64,000 bases of DNA. Source: Microdon myrmicae (taxonomy: Eukaryota; Arthropoda; Insecta; Diptera; Syrphidae). A program made the translations under genes and the position numbers. The stretch spans positions 151,678,374-151,742,373 of the forward strand of contig OZ007500.1 of assembly GCA_963931805.1 (NCBI GenBank). Direction: 5' to 3'. The notes under the pieces were generated by a model. The model did not search any database and was not told the DNA's origin. It was given only the letters and a program-made list of their open reading frames with translations. This document shows positions 10,376-20,840 of this stretch, piece by piece. Position 1 is the first letter of the stretch; the number at the start of each line of letters is the position of its first letter.

Positions 10376-10800
10376 TTCACCCAAATATTTCACGGAACCT
10401 ATAGCTTAATGGAGGGGGATAGGAGCGAACATACAGTGTAAAGTCTGTGCTTTCAACCCGTCGAAGGCCAGGACGATCCTGGTCCCTGTTCAATCCAAGT
10501 TGACATGCAGTCGCCACGTGGCACCGCTGGATACCTACTTTGGCACGCGCTAAGTAGTGAATCAATGCACGCAGCGACATCCTGAGAAAGGTTGGCGCAG
10601 GGCTAATAACCTTTCCCGGAAAACAAATTATTATGGACAATTTAACAATTCTCGGATAAGGACCGCATACCGGTGAAGAGACTTGCTAAATAAACCCAAG
10701 ACCGGATCCCGGTTGTAGTGCCAATGATGATGATGATAGCTTAATGGGGTGATGTTCCACTAGGCTATTGGGCATTGCAATCCAACCTACCACTAAGTAA
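10376..10800 (+). mobile_element. LINE-B 5' leader (interrupted)
   Basis: 10376-10412 and 10736-10800 resemble the LINE-B leader seen at 22,040-22,130 (TTTCACGG...CCTA, then a TACCAC block). Together with 8,901-9,088 this shows that the palindrome cluster and the 323-bp LINE-D derivative both lie within one old LINE-B leader. Confidence 0.5.
10413..10735 (+). mobile_element. Internally deleted LINE-D (323 bp) with 12-bp target duplication
   Basis: The direct repeat ATAGCTTAATGG flanks it (10401-10412 and 10736-10747). The insert begins AGGGGGATAGGAGC, holds a longer LINE-D leader (to the start codon near 10,633), then jumps to the 3' tail (CCAAGACCGGATCCCGGTT, then GAT repeats). The whole coding region is missing. 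The long duplication and simple-repeat tail indicate target-primed reverse transcription in trans. Confidence 0.85.
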
Positions 10801-11270
10801 ATGTGCCGAGATGCAAAAATGGCAAGAGTTCAAGTAGCCTCGTATGCACATTCTACTCCCTCCATTATCCCTCCAAACTTTGTAAAAAATGTCCCGATAT
10901 TAAAAGATTTGCCAACAATGAATAGGTGGAGTTACGGTTGATGGCTATTTTGAAGAGTTCGATGGTTCTCACTATATACAGGGTGTTGAAACTACCATTG
11001 AGAATTGTTTATCTAGTTAAAAGGATACTATGGATATCCCTTCTCAAATTGTCTCTTCTTTGATGAGTGTAGTAGTTCTATGAGGACCATTGTAACATAC
11101 TTCAATATTCGCTATGATTATATTTTGATTGAGCCATATTTGATTGATTGGTCGCTCCAATAAACGAAACTAGCATTGAAATCATTCGGGGAGAATTGAA
11201 AACAATTGAGAAACTTTGTCACCCAAACAACATAAAAGTGTACAATATGTAAATAAAAAAAAATACTCAC
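10801..11270 (-). other. Start of opsin intron 1; nothing else recognised
   Basis: The sequence downstream of the opsin donor site (GTGAGT at 11270-11265, minus strand) shows no second opsin exon and no transposon that I can name. Confidence 0.5.
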
Positions 11271-11981
11271 CTTTAAGATGTGGTAATACGAAAATATGAT
11301 CAGCGTCAGCGGTGTCATATACGCCCATCCGGAGTAAACAATTATATAAGATTTGTTGAACCAATCCTTGGCAAAGTAGTCCGTTCCACAGGCAGTCATG
11401 TTACCTTCGGGGACATATCGATTCCATCCAAACAACGGCACCAATGCCCACGTAAGGCATACGCACCATATGAAAAATAAGCGAAGTATGGCTCCCTTCA
11501 ATGTTAGAGGCGCCTTTGAGATACCTTTTACGATGACATTATATCGATCAACAGCAATCATAGTCATTGACCATATCGATACACATCCAAACAGCGAACC
11601 GAAAAGACCGTAGAGCTCACAAAGAAATGGTCCAAGAATCCAGGTGCCATAGAATCCGTTGATCACAACAGGCGGGAACATTGTGAACATCATCATGAAG
11701 TCTGATACAGCTAGATTGACGACGAACAGGTTTGACGGCGTCCGCAATGACTTTGCCGATGTAAAGATGTAAATCACAATGAAATTACCGGACAGGGACA
11801 TCACACCCAGGACAGATATGACAAATCCGATGATGCCAAACCACATTGTATCCATTGGAGGATACTGATACCAATACGGATCGATCATGTGGAATATCTC
11901 TGACGGCACACTCTCCGCCAAGGACAGGTTCCGTTTGTTGTCCCCATAGGCACTATACTTCGGGAAACCGTAGAACTCCAT
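11271..11981 (-). CDS. Rh6: Rhodopsin (Rh6-type opsin), first coding exon
   Basis: The exon encodes 237 residues of a visual G-protein-coupled receptor, from Met to the end of transmembrane segment 5. Features seen: N-terminal NLSLAESVP with a glycosylation site, DPYWYQYPPMD before TM1, the LRTPSN loop, FLCELYG and MTACGTDYF (cysteines of the conserved disulfide), and the AVDRYNVIVKG motif after TM3. From memory this is closest to Drosophila Rh6, the long-wavelength R8 opsin; it acts in rhabdomere membranes bound to retinal. I chose the ATG at 11981, because the frame upstream is open but holds no ATG and this start fits known Rh6 lengths. The exon ends in phase 0 at a GTGAGT donor. TM6-TM7 with the retinal-binding Lys are not visible downstream to position 1, so they lie in exons beyond the window or are lost. 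Confidence 0.93.
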
Positions 11982-12240
11982 AGTCAAACTTGGCGCTGGT
12001 ATTACTATTTGCAAACTCTATTATTCAATACAGATGTGTTATTTTCGAAAACATCTAGCGTGAGTGACGCTAGGTCATAGTTCGGAGGGTCCTTAAAGAA
12101 ACACTATTCACTCAAAGGGTTTTATCCTGTTCCTTTTTCTGCCTTCGATGGTGAGTTGCAACTAAACTTTGTAGCGTTGGGAGCGAGTAACGAACACGAG
12201 TTTCAAGTCACCCTGGCACCGAGCCATAACTATCTGAGGT

Positions 12241-12247
12241 TTTTATA
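12241..12247 (-). promoter_or_regulatory. TATA box of the opsin gene
   Basis: TATAAAA on the minus strand, 21 bp downstream of the RCSI element and about 260 bp upstream of the start codon. The expected transcription start is near 12,215. Confidence 0.75.
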
Positions 12248-12268
12248 AGTTTTTTGTTATCATTGGTC

Positions 12269-12279
12269 AAATTCAATTA
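12269..12279 (-). promoter_or_regulatory. RCSI / P3-type photoreceptor element
   Basis: The minus strand reads TAATTGAATTT, a full match to the rhodopsin core sequence I consensus TAATYNRATTN that lies just upstream of TATA in fly rhodopsin promoters. It is the site bound by Pax6-type and K50 homeodomain factors. Its spacing to the TATA box fits that arrangement. Confidence 0.82.
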
Positions 12280-13185
12280 GTCGTTCCGCCAACAAATACA
12301 GCGAGACCTGCACGAAAAAAGTAAATGGGGTATTAGTCCTTAATTTTGCCGCAAACGCGTATTAATTACTTACGACTTAGCCGCCGTGCTTATTGTCTGC
12401 TCTTGTAATAGGATTAAAACATAAGTGAACTGTTAAATTAGTTTTTCATGGGAAGAGACAATCAATTGTATATATTGATATATCACTTGCATTTGTGTGG
12501 ATGTATAGGCTTTGCCTTGGAACGGTATTATGCAAGTCGATTGGTTCTAGGATTAGAGATGGCTTTATGTTCTTTGGTAATCGTTGGCACGTTATTATTG
12601 GCGGTAGATTGGTGGTCGGTGTCCTTGCATACATAACGACGTTTGGGGTCAAATGTCCTTGGGACTACACAACCATGAATACTCGTGTGGCCCTGGAGCG
12701 GTGCATAATTTGTAGTATCCTATTTTAAGTTCATCAACCACCTAAATTCTATTTTTGATGGCCTTTTAGTTAAAATGGAAATTACGAAACCTCATTCACA
12801 TTTAAGTAATACTGACCATGACGAAGTATGGAAAAAGCTTTGTCGCTTTGTCCTGGGATACAATTTACATTCTCGAGTAGGTAGTCACTTATCGTTTAAG
12901 ACAAAATCCCCAATCTTCAAGATAAAGAGTTATAAATTTAAAGTTGGAAACAGTGACCGTTAAAATACCAAATTCGCAATCACAGAATACAGAGTCCAAA
13001 TCAAGCAGTTGTATGGGCGCATTAATTCCTACAGACCACAATTATGCAGACGACAGTCTTAGGCGAACAAATTAGCTATACTGTGTTGAAGCAAATCTCG
13101 CAAGCAATCAATCAATCCATGAAATAATCAATTAGTAACTCAATGCGAATAATTAATATATTATTATTACTATTACTTTAAGAGG
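12280..13185. other. Unassigned sequence upstream of the opsin promoter
   Basis: No exon or transposon was recognised. Short frames at 12,446-12,728 occur on both strands and resemble nothing I know. Additional opsin enhancer sites may lie here but cannot be identified by eye. Confidence 0.4.
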
Positions 13186-13970
13186 TTCGTCATCGCATAA
13201 CCGGGCTCGCTTTCGAGGCTCGGCCCACGCTCGACTGGTGACGGCATTTTGTAACATCAGGGGCATCGGTTTCACCAATTTCAAAAATGTAAACGCCGTC
13301 CACCAATATTTGCAAACAACGAAACCTGATATCCTTGCCCTAACTGAGACCCAGGTCCATTCATCAACTGATTCGACATATCTTCGTTGCTCAGGATACG
13401 ACTTACATTCGAGATTCCGTTTTAAGGGCGGAGTCTGCGTCTTCGCGCGGTCCGATCTGGTTTGCCAGAGGATGGAGGCGTTTGAACCCAATAATATGGA
13501 CATCATATGGTTGAGGGTCGTGCTGAGGAATTCCGTCAAATTTCTTTGTTGTCCTTACCGCTCCCCGAATGACGATCGACCGGCGACATTTATCGAACAT
13601 CTTTCACATACCGTCGACTGGATACAGATCAACCACCCAGCTTCTGAAATTGTTGTCCTTGGCGATTTTAATGTGCACAATTCCGGCTGGTTGTCACATT
13701 CTAACAGAACCGACGAGGCTGGGAGGCTGGCGGAAATGTTTGCTGTAAGCCACAACTTGAATCAACTCGTGGGGGAGCCAACGCGAGTGCCGGATACCCG
13801 AGGCGATAATGCGAACACCCTGGATCTGTTTCCGAACCGAGTATTTATACCGTAGATGTTTCTGCGCCCCTGGGAAACTCAGATCACTACTTGGTATCTG
13901 TCGCGCAAGCACTTGCAAATCAAGCGAATAACCGGCCTAGGCAGCTTCGCCATTTATGGAAGTATGGGGC
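13186..13970 (+). mobile_element. LINE-B endonuclease domain, truncated by an LTR insertion
   Basis: The frame 13,238-13,855 encodes an APE-type endonuclease: FCNIRGIGF at the start, LALTETQVHS (with the catalytic Glu), VVLGDFNVHNSGW (Asp/Asn pair) and ANTLDLF. A frameshift near 13,850 puts the SDHYLVSVAQ ending in another frame. The element is cut at 13,970 by the LTR-A copy and no RT follows. Confidence 0.85.
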
Positions 13971-14384
13971 TGTGGGGGGGAAGTATGGTGCGCTGGCGTA
14001 CGACGCTGATTCACTTCCTTCCGCCATCGTCACTATAAGGATCCACCAAACGAAAACCAGAACTCAGACATTGTTCACGGATGAAACATTGGGGAGCCAC
14101 CGAATACAAAAGCCAATCACAAACATGATCACCTAGCAAAGGAGAAAACTCCAGGCACAGGAGGGATGAAAAGAAACACTAAAATTTAGTTCAATGGAGT
14201 ATTATAAGTTGTGTTTATTGTTTTCTTTTTTAAATGTTAAATTATTGTTATATTGCAACGTTGCACACTGATTAATGCATTTAATTAAAAGGATAGTTTT
14301 TCAGATACCGGGGGTCGATTTTAGAACTAACAAAGTTATATTAACCGATACGACTCGATACTCGCTCCACTCGAACTCGTTTCA

Positions 14385-14408
14385 CACCGTACCGGCGCCG
14401 GTACGGTG
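14385..14408. repeat. 24-bp perfect palindrome without spacer
   Basis: The sequence centred on GGCGCC (ACCGTACC|GGCGCC side by side with its complement) is a perfect inverted repeat inside the host LTR-A copy. Confidence 0.8.
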
Positions 14409-14614
14409 GATGGTGGAGCGACCGTCTCGATCGCTGGATGAAATTCGACTCCCCGATATCCACTCCAATAAGGATATCGTTTTTACCTACCACCAGAGAA
14501 ACGTAAAGTCTCTCTTGGTGGTATAGGAAACCAGATCTTGTAATAAAGGTCATGGTGGTATGTGTGCGATCGTTCGGATCGATGTTAATTACACGTGCTC
14601 GACAGCAGTGGAAC

Positions 14615-15958
14615 TGTGGGGAGGAAGTAATGTGCCTAACACGGACACTCTGTTCACTTCCTCCTCCATCATAAAACTTCACGGTCCGATCAAGGTTTCG
14701 TCAAACCGAGTCCTCACTTCACTAAAAGAAATCTGTTCACCAATGGTTCTCAACCCCTGGAGTAAAACTCCGCCACAAGACACACCAGAAAGGAAGGTAA
14801 ATGAAATGCACTGTTTTAATATTACTAATCGGTCCTCGATAGTATAGTGGTTAGTATACCCGCCTGTCACACGGGAGACCAGGGTTCGATTCACCGTCGG
14901 GGAGCCTCCGGCGCAAGACTAATGACCTTGCCTGGAAAGAAAACAAATCATTATGGAAAATTTAACGAGCCTCAGGACTTGCTAAATATGGCCAAGACCG
15001 GTTCCCGGTTGTAGTGCCGATGATGATGATGATGAATCGGTCTATTTATTTGTTTTTAAACGAAGTGACTAAAATTTATTAAACATGAAGTGTATACTTG
15101 CGATTGCACGATGGGTTACTTTTCTCTTAAGGATGTGAATATATTCTTGCCAAGGATATGTTTTATCTCCCACAAGTGTAACGTAGAGTCCCTCTTGTGG
15201 GAACAAGAAAACCAGATCTCGTAATAAAGGTCATGGTGGTATGTGTGGGATCGTTCAGATAGATTCTATTCACACGTGCAGTGGAACGACGAAACAGGCA
15301 GGCGGCAAAAACAATAGGGAAAAAATGACCAAATGCGCCGTTGGTAATGCGGGTCATTGTTTACACGATGCCTCGTCGCTATTTTCGACGTTAGGAGAAA
15401 AAGGTGCTAAAAGTAAATTGGATTTTTATGGCATCTCTGGCTGCAGTAGAAACCGGGTTCATATTTGCTTTAGGAAATGCTGGAGAATTTGGTTTCGGCG
15501 TCTATTGCGCTAATTATATGCAGCTGCTTGGGTTGTTTATTGAGGACAAACCAAAAAAGGTTGCCAGGCAATGTGTATGAAAAGGTATATGACGCGGCTG
15601 AGAAAATAGACGGCGCGATATTTAATGTCCCTGTCATGACGGTTACATTGAATGCAATCCGAATTATTTTGTTTACAGGAATTCATCTGAGGGAATTTGG
15701 CTGGCGACGTAGATGCCGAAATTGATTGGAAATTCCTGTTAAGTTAATAAAGAAATCTTAAGGAGCAATGGTATGCGAAGAGAATGCATGAAGGTAAGTT
15801 TTCTTTACAGGGACTTAAAGATCATAGATTTGATCTCTTAAATGCGTGCAGCATTTTTAGGTACTAATACTGTTGCATTAGCAAACTTAAGGCAGTTGGG
15901 TAGTAGTTATGGGGGTTTTTCAGGTAAGTAGACCGTAGGGTTTGGCGGAACCGCTACA
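14615..15958 (-). mobile_element. Solo LTR-A nested in another LTR-A
   Basis: Minus-strand ends are TGTAGCGG...CCCCACA, flanked by the 4-bp repeat GAAC (14611-14614 and 15959-15962). Sequence on the two sides is continuous in copy 1 (CAGTGGAAC joins ACGAAACAGGC), proving insertion into an older member of the same family. A SINE is inserted within it. Confidence 0.85.
14833..15034 (+). mobile_element. tRNA-Asp-derived SINE, copy 2
   Basis: Same structure as copy 1: tRNA-Asp (GTC) head, LINE-D-derived body, (GAT)n tail. The repeat AATCGGTC is found at 14827-14834 and 15035-15042. The tRNA part carries substitutions that weaken the T-stem (CAGGGTTCGATTCACCG), so it is not a working tRNA gene. 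Confidence 0.9.
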
Positions 15959-16555
15959 GAACAACGAAACAGGCGGGCGGCAAAGACAAAGGCGATTCCT
16001 GATCTATGTCTATGCTGTGCAACGTCGCTATGATAGACGTTAGGAAAAGGAAAAAGGTGCTAAAATGGGATGCGATACTTTATACAATGGAAATTGTATA
16101 TCGTATCCTGGGTCGGCGGCAGAAACGGTTCCCTTGCATGACTTTGTATGTGTCCGGTCGTTCGTTTTGTGGCGACGAACAAAATTGAAGATTGTTTGTC
16201 TATTGATGGTGAATCGCCGGTCGGCTTGCTGCAGCTGTAAAAACAAGCCACCCGACGTTGCACTTCAATTGATAACAATGGGTGCCGAATGTTGTGTATT
16301 TATGGTGCATATGCACATTGAGGAACTATTTTTAGAAATTTCAGATAATGCTTGAAAGCGTTACATGTCCTTGGAAAGGGAAATGTTTTCTGGGGCAAAT
16401 GCAAATGCATTGGCGGGAAACAATGGGAGTTATGGAATTCCTAAAAAGGTCATGAAGAATTCTTACAGAAAATTGTATGCGAAGAGATGCATGAAGGTAA
16501 GTTTTCTTAACAGGGAATTTAAGATCATGGGTTTGATCTCTTAAATGCGTGCAGA

Positions 16556-17309
16556 TGTTACCGATTGATGCCATCAAGGGCGAAGGTGTGCGGCGTGGTC
16601 CATAGGCCTGTTATGGGTCGCATGGACCAACAGGCTTATCGTCCGAATAGGTCGGAACCCATCGGAAATCCACTCGCATCCGCAGTGACGAAATGGCGTG
16701 TGCGAGATGGAGGGGAACTTATCCCAGGGTAATTCGCATCCGCAGTGACGGGTTGCTGTGTGCGGGATGGAAAGGGACCAAGTCCAGAGTCGGTGTCTTT
16801 CGTCCAAACGTTTGTATGGCGAATTGTTTGCCGCTGGGACTGATAAGGGGGGCGGCCCCTCAGTTGCGCGGCTTGCCGATCGAGGGAGGAGCGGTACATT
16901 GGTGTTAATGTAGCGGTAGCTGCTACCTCGACCGAACGGGAACTTGTGGTGAGGTGCCGGCCGGTCGCGCTTGTTAAAAGATAGGCGACTTTGCTTAGGA
17001 AGCTCCTTGTGTGGCGCCCTAGGGTTACAAGATGCGCGCTCCGAAGTATTATGCACCTGGTAAATGTGAGGCGGCGTAGAGGGGCGTGTATTGCCTTTAG
17101 TTGCCGCTAATATCGGGCCTTGGAGGGGCCTACTGACTGGAATACCTGTATGAGGTGTATCCAGGATCGGTTTGGGTAGGGACACCTGTGTAAGGTGTTC
17201 TAAATAGGGCTGCGGCCGGTGGAATCAGTAATTCAATATGAATAATTACTATAACAATAGTTACCGTAGATCGTAGGATTGTACAGATCTACGCTTTGGG
17301 TAATCAACT
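16556..17309. other. GC-richer unassigned block with a short tandem duplication
   Basis: Two copies of an about 56-bp unit (core TCGCATCCGCAGTGACG) lie at about 16,675-16,775. A 203-codon minus-strand frame (17,185-16,574) spans the block but its product is Pro/Arg/His-rich with no domain, and I do not call it a gene. It may be part of an unknown transposon. Confidence 0.45.
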
Positions 17310-17311
17310 TA

Positions 17312-18036
17312 CGAGGGCAGGTCAATAAGTCTTTAGAAAATTAGGACGATTTTCTTTTATTTTCTCATTTAGCTGTCCTAATAATGACACATAATACTGT
17401 CCAGTTATCGTCTGTCCCTTTTCCAAATAGTCAATGAATACATAGGGTTTTCCAATAGGGACTTGACAACTTTTCTTCGGAAGTAAATTTTTATGATGAA
17501 AATGTTGTGTTCACTGAATAAATTGACAGTGACAGTTCGATGATTAGTGAAAGGGTGCGTTCACAAATTAAATTCAAAGTTGTCGAGTCCCTATTGTATA
17601 ACCCTAGGGTTTTCCAATAGGGACTTGGCAACTTTTTTTCGGTAGTAAATTTGTATAATTTGCAGACATTGTTCGTTCGTATACTTAATCACGATGAAAA
17701 TGTTGAGTTTACTGAATAAATTGACAGTGACAGTTTGATGATTAGTGAAAGGGTGCGTTCACAAATTAAATCCATATTTCATCTACAGTTACTAATCTGC
17801 GCCGAAACTCCTCTGGGTTGCAACGCATGCGCTCCAAAAGTTCTCAGCTGAGAGCAAATACGGCACTCATCTCGCAGATATTTTTTCATACCCAATTTAT
17901 CATGCAAAATTGAAACATGAAAGAAATTGAAAATTGACAGATACCTAGTGAGGAATCATACTTACTAAAAACAGACCATTAGCGAAGCTACGAGCGCCAT
18001 CTTACGCGTTTCTAAGGACTTATTGACCTACTCTCG
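17312..18036 (-). mobile_element. Internally deleted mariner element with both inverted ends
   Basis: The ends are near-perfect inverted repeats of about 30 bp (CGAGGGCAGGTCAATAAGTC at the left; the complement of AGGTCAATAAGTCC at the right), flanked by TA, as for mariner. A short transposase relic reads on the minus strand just inside the left end (YLEKGQTITGQYYVSLL). Most of the coding region is missing, and two MITE-like sequences occupy 17,443-17,775. Confidence 0.8.
17443..17775. mobile_element. Two head-to-tail MITE copies
   Basis: The first copy (17443-17606, about 164 bp) has terminal inverted repeats of about 28 bp (TAGGGTTTTCCAATAGGG and its partner) and TA at the junctions. The second begins at once at 17,605 and matches the first over its length (TGACAGTGACAGTT..., GGTGCGTTCACAAATTAAAT) but lacks its right end. 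Confidence 0.75.
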
Positions 18037-18344
18037 TACAATATAAGAGAATATATAAGAAGGCTTCCTCTTTTAGAATTTTGCTAACGCAATACATATA
18101 CAAGTTTTTTGTTTTTTAAATATTAACTAACAAAAGTTGAAAACTAGCGATTAAAGAAAATATAAACAAATATAAACAAAAATAAGAATCAAAATAAGTA
18201 AAATTAAACTAAATATGAAGAATGGGAAAGGGGAGCGTTGTCCCTAAAAGGCATACTATATTTGAGGACCCATTATCCTTTCTTCGTCACAATCCCACTA
18301 TTAATTGGGATGGGATCGGTCTATTATTGATTTCTTTCTTTCAG
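18037..18344. other. Unassigned AT-rich spacer
   Basis: Nothing recognisable was found. Confidence 0.4.
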
Positions 18345-18620
18345 TGATCACCATTGTAAAGCGTATGCGATCTGGAATAGTAGAGATACCACTATCATGG
18401 AGAATTCGTTTATCCCTGGCACCACGGAAAACGAAGTAAATAATAGGGATCCATGCTTGTCTGGGATAAGACCTTTTCTATCTAAGAAGGGGAACGCTTC
18501 TGGGGAAATTAACCCACTCTGGACAGTACTCTCTAAGTACATGTCATTGGGATAGAATGCTCCCGAGATAAGATTTTTTTCGCTGTACACTGCTATTGAG
18601 GTGTGACGCTAGTATCATTT
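18345..18620 (-). mobile_element. LINE-E (jockey-like) C-terminal fragment
   Basis: The minus-strand frame (18,590-18,348) contains SPEAFPFLDRKGLIPDK, matching PPEAFLDLDMKGLIQD at the C-terminus of the LINE-E copy at 48,193-48,840. Only this end is present. Confidence 0.7.
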
Positions 18621-19285
18621 CTTTGAGGGAGCGTGTCTCCTTGTCCTTAAAAGGACGAGGGGTCTCTCAAGACCGCTCCTCAGGAGGCTCGTTGCGGTCA
18701 CCACCGTGCTTCCGGGCCCTCCGGGAAGAGTGACGACCGATTGTTCAATCTGATTTGCTGTTTTTCCGCTTGGCCCAATTGAAAGACTAACTTTTCATGT
18801 AAAAAATAAACTTTATTTATTAATTCATTTTAGATTAATTTAGTTTATTGGGGCCTTGCACATCGGATGCCAATCGAGACTGTTCCTTGAATACAACATC
18901 CATCGCTCTTGTATACAAATCTTCATTGAGATTTGTATGTGAGAAACTGCGAAAAGGACGGGAAATCTATTTTTAGAATATAAGTCAGATGCAGGATGAT
19001 TACATAAGCCAGATGCGAGATGATGCATGGAGATAAGGATTGTAAGAATTTTGATCTATTTACGGAAATTGTGTGTATACGAACCAAATGGACACTTGGT
19101 TCGTTATCACCCGATTACTGGATATACAATGCATATGAAGATATGCGTTGTGATGTTTGGAAGGAATCGATAATTGAACATTTGGTTCAATTTGACTAAC
19201 ATTGGACTGAATGTTAGTTTGGCGAAATGGATGCATGATATTTGGGGATATTAATTGTATTATTGTGTATGGGGAATTTCGGGCA
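18621..19285. other. Unassigned sequence with short inverted repeats
   Basis: Small hairpins such as CGAACCAA/TTGGTTCG near 19,080-19,105 are visible. No coding exon was recognised. Confidence 0.35.
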
Positions 19286-19460
19286 CCGAAGGAGTTTATT
19301 GGTCACTCTGTCGTCGTGAGCCTTCTTCGCGGTATCAATCGCCTGGTTGCACGCGTTTCTGATTTCAGAATGATTTTAGCGCCATTGCTTAAAAGCTTTA
19401 TTTTTTGCTGCTGTAAACTGCTCGCATTTTTTTATTAAACCACGATTTGTCAGATGAACT
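19286..19460 (-). mobile_element. LINE-B linker fragment (continuation of 20,841-22,190)
   Basis: This is the reverse complement of the region around 50,760-50,920 in LINE-B (the coding strand encodes a Lys-rich segment before the RT). It is the downstream half of the LINE-B copy that is split by the LTR-A insertion. Confidence 0.7.
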
Positions 19461-20840
19461 TGTGGCGGTTCCGCCAAACCCCACTAACTACTTACCTAAA
19501 GAACCCCCATCCCCACAACCCAGTCTGCATAAGCTTTCGCTAATGCAATCGCATTAGCACCTTAAATGCTTCACGCATCAAATTGATCAAGTTCATTTAG
19601 CTAAAATCCCCTAGAAGAGAATTCTTACCTGCATGCATAATTTCGCATTTAAAATCCCCTATAAGAATTGAGTTGGCTTATCCCAGCCTCAACATGTGTA
19701 CAACAAATCCCTTTTCATACACATTGGCTAGCGGCCTTTTCTCCTAACAATAAACAACCCAAGCAGCTGCATATAATTAGCGCAATCGACGCTGAAGCCA
19801 ATTTCCCTAACTCGCACCATGTGCAAACAAAAGAACGCTGTTCTTCCGCAGGCATTCTGGCGATACGATAAACAATCTATATCGCTTGAAGTATCCCAAA
19901 TGCATCTCCCATCTAATCAGTTACAACTTGTTTACTCAGTTGAACTCTCAGATCATAATTCCCTTTGTCCTACATATTCCTGGATCCGTTTACCAGTGAC
20001 CTTCTCACATAAGCAAACAACGACCCAATTAGCATCCAATGAGATTCGGCTTGTTTGCTTAGCCGAACTCACATCGTATGGATGCACATTATGCCCTTTC
20101 GTTGTTTTAGATTCGTTCTCATGGTTTCGTTCCATGCACAAACCAATGTTCACACATACATGTGCCCATCATAGATCTTCGCTAGGAGATCTGGTTCCCT
20201 ACCCCCAAAGAGAGACTTCACGTTTCTCTTGGGATAGAAAATCCACCCTTAAAAGTAAGAGAGCCAGTTTCACTGGCCAAATTTCTTTTGACAACGAATG
20301 AATATCATTGAGTCCTTTACCATCCACCGACCGAGCCGGTCGCGTCACTCACGCTGTCCGTAGCGCCGCGGACACGCGAAATTTCCACCGCGAGTCGAGT
20401 TTCCTTGTCGCTAAGTGTAAATTTTGTCATCCAAAGTCGCGTGAGTAAAGTTTTAATATACAAGTCGTCGGTTCATTACAGCGGACGTGTACGCGTGGTT
20501 TCAGTGTCTAATTAGATTAATTTACGATTTCAATCATTCAATTATCCTTCTCAATTTTAAAGATAATGACGAATATAACAAAATAAATGCATCAAAATAG
20601 TTGGATACATCTAAACCAATAAAAAGGACATTTACTTCAACAGGATAACCGTGTGTTTAATTTTCCGGCAGCGGTTCCTGGGTGTTGTTTATTAATGTGT
20701 TTTGCTTATTTCTTGTGTACGGTGTGTTTCGAAGATTTTATCTTTTACTGAAAGTTGTGGACAAACGTGGCGGTGTTTCGCTCTTTTGATCGGTGAACAA
20801 TTTCTTGGTGGAACATGATGATGGAGGAGGAAGATGAACG
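19461..20840 (+). mobile_element. LTR-A copy inserted in LINE-B
   Basis: It starts TGTGGCGGTTCCGCC at 19,461 and runs through a poly(A)-signal region (ATAAATG near 20,580) to GGAGGAGGAAG near 20,840, where the final hairpin half is missing. Flanking bases both read GATGAAC, which could be a target duplication or the result of a later deletion. Frames within (for example 19,819-20,301) have no recognisable product. Confidence 0.7.

Larger units (their letters stand above)
13971..16555 (-). mobile_element. LTR-A copy, host of a second LTR-A
   Basis: The left boundary is the LTR-A terminal hairpin end (TGTGGGGGGAAGTA at 13971, answered by TTCACTTCCTTCCGCC). The body matches LTR-A to about 16,555 (for example ATGAAGGTAAGTTTTC near 16,490), where it stops short of the TGTGGCGG end. 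A second LTR-A is inserted at 14,615-15,958. Removing it rejoins the sequence that is continuous near 4,260-4,340 of copy 1. Confidence 0.65.

Noticed and set aside
12446..12728. Small frames upstream of the opsin promoter
   Set aside because: Overlapping on both strands, no recognisable product, no gene context.
16574..17185. 203-codon minus-strand frame
   Set aside because: GC-richer DNA with few stops, no domain, no splice or start context, and a tandem DNA repeat inside.
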